Shown here in pieces: positions 6,135-11,329 of a stretch of DNA of 11,329 nt. The notes under the pieces are model-generated. The model was not told where the DNA came from. It was given only the letters and a program-made list of their open reading frames with translations, and made no database searches. The stretch spans positions 1 to 11,329 of the forward strand of contig JAQBNV010000062.1 of NCBI GenBank assembly GCA_028288395.1, written 5' to 3'. Within the stretch, counting starts at the first letter, position 1. Each line of letters opens with the position of its first letter. Source of the DNA: Adhaeribacter sp. (GTDB lineage: Bacteria > Bacteroidota > Bacteroidia > Cytophagales > Hymenobacteraceae). A program made the position numbers and the translations under genes.

Positions 6135-8261
6135 ATGGAAAACACGATAGATACAGTATCCTATAAATATGTAAGTTACCTCTGGGACGAAGAGGTAGCG
6201 CGTTCGTTGGGTAATGATGAAGTAGCGCTTTTAATCTATCGTTCTAATTTACTCGGCGCCGACCTGCGCTTAACCAACTATGCCGGTGGCAATACCAGTT
6301 GCAAAGTAATGGAAACCGACCCGCTTACCGGCCAGGAAGTTGAAGTTATGTGGGTTAAAGGCTCCGGCGGCGACTTAGGCACCCTGAAAAAAAGTGGTTT
6401 GGCAGCGCTTTACGTCGATAAACTGCACAGTTTAAAAAAACGGTACCGCGGCCTGGAAAACGAAGACGAAATGGTTGGCTTGTTTAACCACTGCATCTAC
6501 GATCTGGATTCCAAAGCCCCTTCTATCGATACGCCATTACACGCTTTTCTGCCTTTTAAGCACATCGATCACCTGCATCCCGATGCTATTATTGCCATTG
6601 CGGCTGCCAAAGACGGTGAACAGATTACAAAAGAACTCTTCGGCGGCAAGCTGGCCTGGGTGCCCTGGCAAAAACCCGGTTTCGATTTAGGTCTAATCCT
6701 GGAAAGAACCGTACAGGAAAACCCCGGTATTACCGGCCTTATTCTGGGTAGCCACGGCTTATTTACCTGGGGCGATACCGCTTACGAAAGCTACATCAAT
6801 ACTTTAGAAACCATTGAACGCGCTTCGGCTTATCTGAACGAGAACTACGGCAAGCAACGTCCGGTATTTGGCGGTGCGCGCATAGAAGCTTTACCAAAAG
6901 AACAGCGTTTAGAAAAAGCCAGCGCCCTTATTCCTTTGCTGCGCGGCTTGTGTTCGAGCCAAAACCGCATGATTGGGCATTTTACCGATGATGAACGGGT
7001 TTTGCAATTCATCAATAGCCATGATTTAGACAAACTCGCCCCACTGGGTACCAGCTGCCCCGACCATTTTCTCCGTACCAAAATCCGTCCGCTGGTTCTG
7101 AACTTAGCGCCGGAGGCCGATCTATCCGATGCCCAACAGCTGAAAGAGCAATTGGTAAAGCAGTTTGAAGCGTACCGGGCCGGCTACAATGCCTATTACG
7201 AGCGTTGCAAACACACCAACAGTCCCGCCGTCCGCGATACCAATCCCGTTATTATTCTGTATCCGGGTGTAGGCATGTTCTCTTTTGCCAAAGACAAACA
7301 TACCGCCCGCGTATCAAGCGAGTTTTATCTCAATGCCATTAACGTAATGCGGGGTGCCGAAGCAATATCGGAATACCAGGGCTTGCCCGAACAGGAAGCC
7401 TTTAATATAGAGTACTGGCTCCTGGAAGAAGCGAAGCTCCAACGCATGCCCAAAGAAAAACCTTTATCCCGAAAAATAGCGCTGGTAACCGGAGGCAGCG
7501 GCGGCATTGGCAAAGCCATCGCCGAAAAACTGGCCCAGGAAGGCGCTTGCGTGGTAATAACCGACATGAACGAATCGGCCCTGACAGAGGTAAACGAAGA
7601 ATTTAAAAAAGTTTTCGGCAAAGACACTGCCGCTACTGCTACCCTTAATGTAACCGACAGCCAAGCCATTGCAAATGCGTTTAAAACAGCAAATTTAAGC
7701 TTTGGCGGGGTTGATATTATTGTAAACTGCGCCGGTTTATCTATTTCCAAATCAATAATGGAAACCACGGAAGCCGATTACGATATTTTGCAGGACGTGC
7801 TGGTAAAAGGCCAGTTCCTGGTGTCGAAAGAAGGCCTGAGCGTGTTGCGGAAGCAGCAGACTGGCGGCGACATCGTGAATATTGTAAGTAAAAATGCGCT
7901 GGTTTCCGGCCCTAATAATGTGGCCTACGGTACCGCCAAAGCCGCCCAATTGCACATGTCGCGGTTAATGGCCGCCGAGCTGGGACCCGATAAAATACGC
8001 GTAAACGTAGTAAATCCGGATGCGGTAATCCGGGGCAGTAAAATCTGGGAAAGCGGCTGGGCAGCCGGCCGGGCCAAGGCCTACGGTATTTCTATTGAGG
8101 AGCTACCCGCTTACTATGCCAAACGCACCGTGCTGAACGAAGAAATATTAGCCGAAGATATTGCCAACGCTGTTTTCTTGTGCGTTGGTGGCCTGCTGAA
8201 CAAAAGTACCGGCAACGTCATCAATGTTGATGGTGGGGTACCCGCCGCCTTCGTCCGGTAA
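6135..8261 (+). CDS. bifunctional rhamnulose-1-phosphate aldolase / L-lactaldehyde dehydrogenase (RhaEW type)
   Basis: This 708-residue cytoplasmic fusion matches the RhaEW/YuxG family. Residues about 1-430 are a class II aldolase domain with GGNTSCK (51-57) and KGSGGDLG (75-82) for phosphate binding. HLH (146-148) together with H207 in GSHGLF are the likely zinc ligands. It would split L-rhamnulose-1-phosphate into DHAP and L-lactaldehyde. Residues about 446-708 are a classical SDR domain with TGGSGGIG (452-459), D477, NCAG (531-534), S585 and YGTAK (Y598, K602), completing the Ser-Tyr-Lys active site. It would oxidise the lactaldehyde with NAD(P)+, presumably to lactate. All key residues of both halves are present and the frame is unbroken, so the fusion is real. 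It sits between rhaT and the isomerase, which fixes the pathway. The leader before the ATG is A/T-rich without a Shine-Dalgarno site. Confidence 0.93.
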   Translation: MENTIDTVSYKYVSYLWDEEVARSLGNDEVALLIYRSNLLGADLRLTNYAGGNTSCKVMETDPLTGQEVEVMWVKGSGGDLGTLKKSGLAALYVDKLHSLKKRYRGLENEDEMVGLFNHCIYDLDSKAPSIDTPLHAFLPFKHIDHLHPDAIIAIAAAKDGEQITKELFGGKLAWVPWQKPGFDLGLILERTVQENPGITGLILGSHGLFTWGDTAYESYINTLETIERASAYLNENYGKQRPVFGGARIEALPKEQRLEKASALIPLLRGLCSSQNRMIGHFTDDERVLQFINSHDLDKLAPLGTSCPDHFLRTKIRPLVLNLAPEADLSDAQQLKEQLVKQFEAYRAGYNAYYERCKHTNSPAVRDTNPVIILYPGVGMFSFAKDKHTARVSSEFYLNAINVMRGAEAISEYQGLPEQEAFNIEYWLLEEAKLQRMPKEKPLSRKIALVTGGSGGIGKAIAEKLAQEGACVVITDMNESALTEVNEEFKKVFGKDTAATATLNVTDSQAIANAFKTANLSFGGVDIIVNCAGLSISKSIMETTEADYDILQDVLVKGQFLVSKEGLSVLRKQQTGGDIVNIVSKNALVSGPNNVAYGTAKAAQLHMSRLMAAELGPDKIRVNVVNPDAVIRGSKIWESGWAAGRAKAYGISIEELPAYYAKRTVLNEEILAEDIANAVFLCVGGLLNKSTGNVINVDGGVPAAFVR

Positions 8262-8272
8262 TATTATTAAAA

Positions 8273-8393
8273 TATTAGAGATAGCCGGCTCCCGCAGATG
8301 TGTTCGTTTGAGCTAAAGATTTGGGTGGTTTATTAACTTAGACTTTTTTCGGGTTCGCCCGGGAAAGCCATCCGGGAGCCGCTATTTCTATTA
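8273..8393 (+). repeat. long-range inverted repeat spanning the aldolase-isomerase gap
   Basis: The core arms are 8281-8294 and 8373-8385. They pair over 13 bases with one bulged C (8286) and include an uninterrupted GGCTCCCG/CGGGAGCC run. Pairing continues outward through 8276-8280 with 8386-8390 (one wobble) and, after one mismatch, 8273-8274 with 8392-8393. The enclosed 78 bases include a smaller hairpin. The repeat starts soon after the aldolase stop and ends about 40 bases before the isomerase ATG. Following T-richness is modest, so a plain terminator is not the obvious reading. Confidence 0.55.
8344..8367 (+). repeat. internal hairpin CGGG-TTCG-CCCG
   Basis: CGGG (8350-8353) and CCCG (8358-8361) enclose a TTCG tetraloop. 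The stem extends outward with T-A and T-G pairs to 8344/8367. It lies inside the larger inverted repeat of the aldolase-isomerase gap, so the transcript could form a nested structure. The loop is closed by G-C, not the exceptionally stable C-G form. Confidence 0.5.
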
Positions 8394-8435
8394 CCCTAAC
8401 CATATTATCCACCACTTTTACTTAAAACCGATTTC

Positions 8436-9719
8436 ATGCTTTTAGATAAATCCCTGATCGACGGGCACAATACCTACGGGAGCGCCTTGCATCAGAAAAA
8501 ATTCGGATTGCTTTCGTCCGTGCTTCAGGACGAAGGCCACCCGGTAGCAGCTATTGTGGATAGATTAGCTGCTTTTCAGATAGCAATTCCGAGTTGGGCA
8601 TTAGGCACCGGTGGCACCCGCTTTGGGCGGTTTGCCGGAGGCGGCGAACCCCGTAGCCTCGAAGAAAAAATAGAAGATGTAGGTTTGCTGCACACCTTAA
8701 ACCAATCGAGCGGCGCTATATCCCTGCACATTCCCTGGGATATACCCCAAAACCCGCGTGCCATTCAGCAACTGGCAGCGTCTTTCGAGCTTAAATTTGA
8801 TGCCGTTAATTCCAATACGTTCCAGAACCAGCCCGATCAGGAAAACTCCTATAAATTTGGTTCTTTATCGCATACCGATAAAGCGGTGCGGGATCAAGCC
8901 ATTGCCCACAACATCGAAGTTATCCGGCATGGCATGGAACTCGGCTCTAAATCCTTGACTATCTGGCTTTCCGACGGCACTGATTTTCCGGGACAACAAA
9001 ATTTCCGGCGCTCCTTTGCCCGTACTTTAAACTCATTCGAGCAGATATACGCCCAGCTGCCCGACGATTGGAAAGTATTTATTGAGTACAAACCTTACGA
9101 GCCGCATTTTTATTCGACCGTAGTAGCCGACTGGGGTTCTTCGCTCCTGTTCTGTCAGAAACTTGGCGAGAAAGCTTTAGGCCTTGTAGATTTAGGTCAC
9201 CATTTACCCAATACCAACATTGAGCAGATTGTATCGCGTTTTTTAATGGAAGGTAAATTAGGCGGCTTCCATTTCAACGACTCGAAGTACGGCGACGATG
9301 ACTTAACAGTTGGCTCTATCCGGCCTTACCAGTTATTTTTGATTTTTAATGAACTGGTAGATGGGATGACTAGTTCGGAGGTGAAAAATCCGGAGCTCAG
9401 CTGGATGATAGACGCCAGCCACAACGTAAAAGATCCGCTGGAAGATTTACTTCAATCGGTTGAAGCCATAAAAATTGCGTATGCCCAGGCATTAATTATT
9501 GATCGGGATGCTTTAGAAAAAGCCCAGGCTGAAAACGATGCGACGCAGGCCCAGGAAATATTGCAGCATGCTTACCGCACCGATGTTAGGCCCTTACTAG
9601 CAGAGGCCCGTTTGCAGGCCGGCGCCGCCCTGCACCCGGTTGCTTTTTACCGCGAACAGAAAATCCGGCAAGAGTTAATTAAACAACGCGGCGAGAAAAC
9701 ATTTGCTACCGGGCTATAA
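8436..9719 (+). CDS. rhaI: L-rhamnose isomerase, RhaI (Pseudomonas stutzeri) type
   Basis: This 427-residue TIM-barrel sugar isomerase converts L-rhamnose to L-rhamnulose in the cytoplasm. The metal site is visible at E217 (FIEYKP), D252 and H255 (VDLGHH), H279 (FHFND), D287/D289 (GDDD) and D326 (MIDASHN). From memory, this spacing follows the P. stutzeri enzyme's ligands shifted by only one or two residues. The family is unrelated in close sequence to E. coli RhaA. SLHIPWD (96-102) and WLSDGTDFPGQQNF (177-190) are further family blocks. The length matches the family (about 430) and the ATG at 8436 gives a normal N terminus. It is third in the rhamnose cluster, between the aldolase fusion and the kinase. 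No Shine-Dalgarno site is seen. Relatives can also act on other sugars such as D-allose or L-mannose, so L-rhamnose is supported mainly by context. Confidence 0.92.
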   Translation: MLLDKSLIDGHNTYGSALHQKKFGLLSSVLQDEGHPVAAIVDRLAAFQIAIPSWALGTGGTRFGRFAGGGEPRSLEEKIEDVGLLHTLNQSSGAISLHIPWDIPQNPRAIQQLAASFELKFDAVNSNTFQNQPDQENSYKFGSLSHTDKAVRDQAIAHNIEVIRHGMELGSKSLTIWLSDGTDFPGQQNFRRSFARTLNSFEQIYAQLPDDWKVFIEYKPYEPHFYSTVVADWGSSLLFCQKLGEKALGLVDLGHHLPNTNIEQIVSRFLMEGKLGGFHFNDSKYGDDDLTVGSIRPYQLFLIFNELVDGMTSSEVKNPELSWMIDASHNVKDPLEDLLQSVEAIKIAYAQALIIDRDALEKAQAENDATQAQEILQHAYRTDVRPLLAEARLQAGAALHPVAFYREQKIRQELIKQRGEKTFATGL

Positions 9720-9759
9720 TTTACCGGCAAAGTCTTTTGTTTCCCTTAACCTGATTATT

Positions 9760-9830
9760 ATAACAGCAGCATCAACCACTAGCATGGCTGGTGCTGCTGT
9801 TATTACTTCTTTTAATTTCTTTTTTATTAT
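9760..9830 (+). terminator. intrinsic-terminator-like hairpin between isomerase and kinase genes
   Basis: Arms 9760-9778 and 9785-9803 pair over 19 positions around a six-base loop (CTAGCA). The pairing has 12 contiguous Watson-Crick pairs (ATAACAGCAGCA with TGCTGCTGTTAT), then one G-T wobble, C-G, A-T, one A-C mismatch, and three more pairs. The 3' arm is followed at once by a T-rich stretch to about 9830. It starts 40 bases after the isomerase stop and ends 41 bases before the kinase ATG at 9845. It therefore looks like an attenuator or partial terminator limiting kinase expression, or a structure protecting the upstream mRNA's 3' end. Confidence 0.65.
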
Positions 9831-9844
9831 TTATTCCGAAGCGT

Positions 9845-11155
9845 ATGGTTCCTTGTCTGGCAATTTTTGATATTGGAAAAACAAATAAAAAATGCATTCT
9901 TTTCGACCATTATTTTAATATTATCCACGAGACGGAAGCCCGCTTTGCCGAAATAGCAGACGAAGACGGTTTTCCCTGCGAGGATATTCAGGCGGTGACC
10001 AACTGGCTAACTGCGACCTGGAAAGAATTGGAAGCAGACCAACGGTTTGATATTATTGGCGTAAATTTTACTACGTATGGTGCCAGCCTAGTTCATTTAA
10101 ATGCTCAGAACAAACCCGCCACGCCGCTGTATTCCTATTTAAAACCATACCCCCAGGACCTGGAAAATCAGTTTTTTGAGCGGTACGGGAATAAAATCTC
10201 TTTTGCTACCAGCACCGCTTCGCCATACTTGGGCATGCTTAATTCGGGACTTCAGTTGTACTGGCTGAAGTATCAAAAGCCGGAATTATTTGCCAAAATC
10301 AAAACATCGCTGCATTTACCCCAGTATATTTCTTTCCTGTTTTCGGGCAATATGGTTTCGGAATACACCAGTATTGGCTGCCACACCGGCTTATGGAATT
10401 TCGAAGCCAAACAATACCACAATTGGGTTTACGAAGAAAATATCATCAGTTTACTGCCCCGCATTACCGAACACAACAATACCTTTTGCACCCATTTCCG
10501 CAAGAAAAGAATTCCCGCCGGCATTGGGGTGCACGACAGTTCTTCGGCCTTGATTCCTTACCTGTATAAATACACCGATCCTTTTTTACTACTTTCTACA
10601 GGTACCTGGGGCATTACCCTTAATCCGTTTGCGAAAGAAAACCTGACGAAAGAAGAATTAGAACAAGATTGTTTGAACTATCTGACATACAGTGGACAAC
10701 CTGTAAAAGCCTCGCGGATGTTTATCGGGAACGAGCACGAAGAACAGGTAAAAAAACTCGCCGCCCAGTTTAACAAACCCGAAGACTACTTTAAAATAGT
10801 GTCTTATAACCCGGATTACCTTAAATCGCTGGTTCCTATCCAGCCGAAAATTAAAAATACTACTAGCGCGCTCCAGTCACTAAATATTCAACTGGATTTT
10901 TCGCAATTTGCTTCCTATGAAGAGGCCTATCACGAGCTCATCCAGCAAATAACCGAACCCCAAATTGAGGCCATCCGGTTAGCGGCCGAATACAAGATCG
11001 ATAATTTTGAATATTTATTGGTTGATGGCGGTTTCAGTAAAAATAAAATATTCATGCATCTGCTCCAGGATAATTTCCCTGATTTAAATATTGTTATTTC
11101 GGAAAACTCCCAGGGAACAGCTTTAGGCGCCGCCATGCTGATGAATCTATGGTAA
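9845..11155 (+). CDS. FGGY-family carbohydrate kinase, probable L-rhamnulokinase
   Basis: This 436-residue cytoplasmic ATP-dependent sugar kinase would phosphorylate L-rhamnulose. FDIGKTNKK (8-16, with D9) is the first phosphate loop, GVHDSS (228-233) carries the likely catalytic base D231, STGTWG (251-256) is the second phosphate motif and VDGGFSKN (393-400) the adenosine motif. The same frame is open upstream to a GTG at 9791. That extension encodes only a run of leucines read from the hairpin arm and T-tract, while the conserved N-terminal strand (VPCLAIFDIG) starts at the ATG at 9845, so I use 9845. It is shorter than E. coli RhaB (489 residues) and diverged from it. Assignment to rhamnulose rests on the cluster, where the pathway otherwise lacks a kinase. 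The last gene of the cluster; only a weak hairpin follows. Confidence 0.87.
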   Translation: MVPCLAIFDIGKTNKKCILFDHYFNIIHETEARFAEIADEDGFPCEDIQAVTNWLTATWKELEADQRFDIIGVNFTTYGASLVHLNAQNKPATPLYSYLKPYPQDLENQFFERYGNKISFATSTASPYLGMLNSGLQLYWLKYQKPELFAKIKTSLHLPQYISFLFSGNMVSEYTSIGCHTGLWNFEAKQYHNWVYEENIISLLPRITEHNNTFCTHFRKKRIPAGIGVHDSSSALIPYLYKYTDPFLLLSTGTWGITLNPFAKENLTKEELEQDCLNYLTYSGQPVKASRMFIGNEHEEQVKKLAAQFNKPEDYFKIVSYNPDYLKSLVPIQPKIKNTTSALQSLNIQLDFSQFASYEEAYHELIQQITEPQIEAIRLAAEYKIDNFEYLLVDGGFSKNKIFMHLLQDNFPDLNIVISENSQGTALGAAMLMNLW

Positions 11156-11163
11156 TATTTTAA

Positions 11164-11216
11164 GGCATTTTTTTATGTCGAATCAGCATTTATGCCATAA
11201 TCAAACTTTTAAGTTT
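11164..11216 (+). terminator. weak possible terminator after the kinase gene
   Basis: GGCAT (11164-11168) and ATGCC (11192-11196) can pair across a 23-base loop, and AAACTT-TT-AAGTTT follows at 11203-11216. Either could help end the cluster's transcript, but both stems are short and no clean T-tract follows. The remaining bases to 11329 hold no recognisable feature. Confidence 0.2.
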
Positions 11217-11329
11217 AAAGGGATTACAAAGGCTCATTAATTTAAAATATTGCTTCAGGATCCTACAACAAGTTAAGCGTTAATATATAATTATTTTCGT
11301 AAGAGGTTACCCAGTTTCTACTACCTGTT

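Noticed and set aside
7440..7490. Possible frameshift or gene boundary between the aldolase and SDR halves
   Set aside because: The frame is continuous with no stop, and fused RhaEW proteins of about 700 residues are a known family, so this is a genuine fusion.
7325..7768. Minus-strand open frame of 147 codons
   Set aside because: Antisense to the SDR domain of the aldolase-dehydrogenase fusion; its composition reflects the codon bias of the real gene on the other strand.
8281..8385. Long inverted repeat as ends of a small mobile element (MITE)
   Set aside because: No flanking target-site duplication is apparent and it sits exactly between two cooperating genes; an RNA-structure role fits better, though a genome copy count would settle it.

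Overview
The window looks like a chromosomal segment of a Bacteroidota bacterium, probably Cytophagales/Hymenobacteraceae-like. The support is AT-rich leaders mostly lacking Shine-Dalgarno sites, several matches to the Bacteroidota -33/-7 promoter pattern (TTG ... TAnnTTTG), an exported small beta-barrel protein, and the protein styles. The genus is an inference and was not tested.

Left half (1-4833): all supported genes are on the minus strand and widely spaced. They are the N-terminal 110 residues of an extended-SDR NAD-dependent sugar epimerase/dehydratase running off the left edge; an empty 853-base AT-rich stretch; a lipoprotein of the erythromycin-esterase-like family; an 83-residue orphan protein with a good promoter match overlapped by an inverted repeat; and a 177-residue exported beta-barrel protein. 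A 757-base gene-free region then precedes the right half.

Right half (4834-11155): a complete plus-strand L-rhamnose catabolic cluster: transporter (rhaT), fused rhamnulose-1-phosphate aldolase/lactaldehyde dehydrogenase (RhaEW type), P. stutzeri-type L-rhamnose isomerase (rhaI) and an FGGY sugar kinase (rhamnulokinase role). Together these would import L-rhamnose, isomerise it to L-rhamnulose, phosphorylate it, cleave it to DHAP and L-lactaldehyde, and oxidise the aldehyde. No regulator, mutarotase, rhamnosidase or SusC/D pair lies in the window.

The least ordinary signal is in the gaps of the rha cluster. Each is long (125-230 bases) and carries an inverted repeat. The most striking is a near-perfect 44-base hairpin followed by a T-rich tract between the isomerase and the kinase, placed as an attenuator would be. 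The transporter leader carries two adjacent perfect palindromes, and the aldolase-isomerase gap can fold into a long closed stem with an internal hairpin. I see no phage, IS element, CRISPR array, tRNA or rRNA, and no clearly new multi-gene system.
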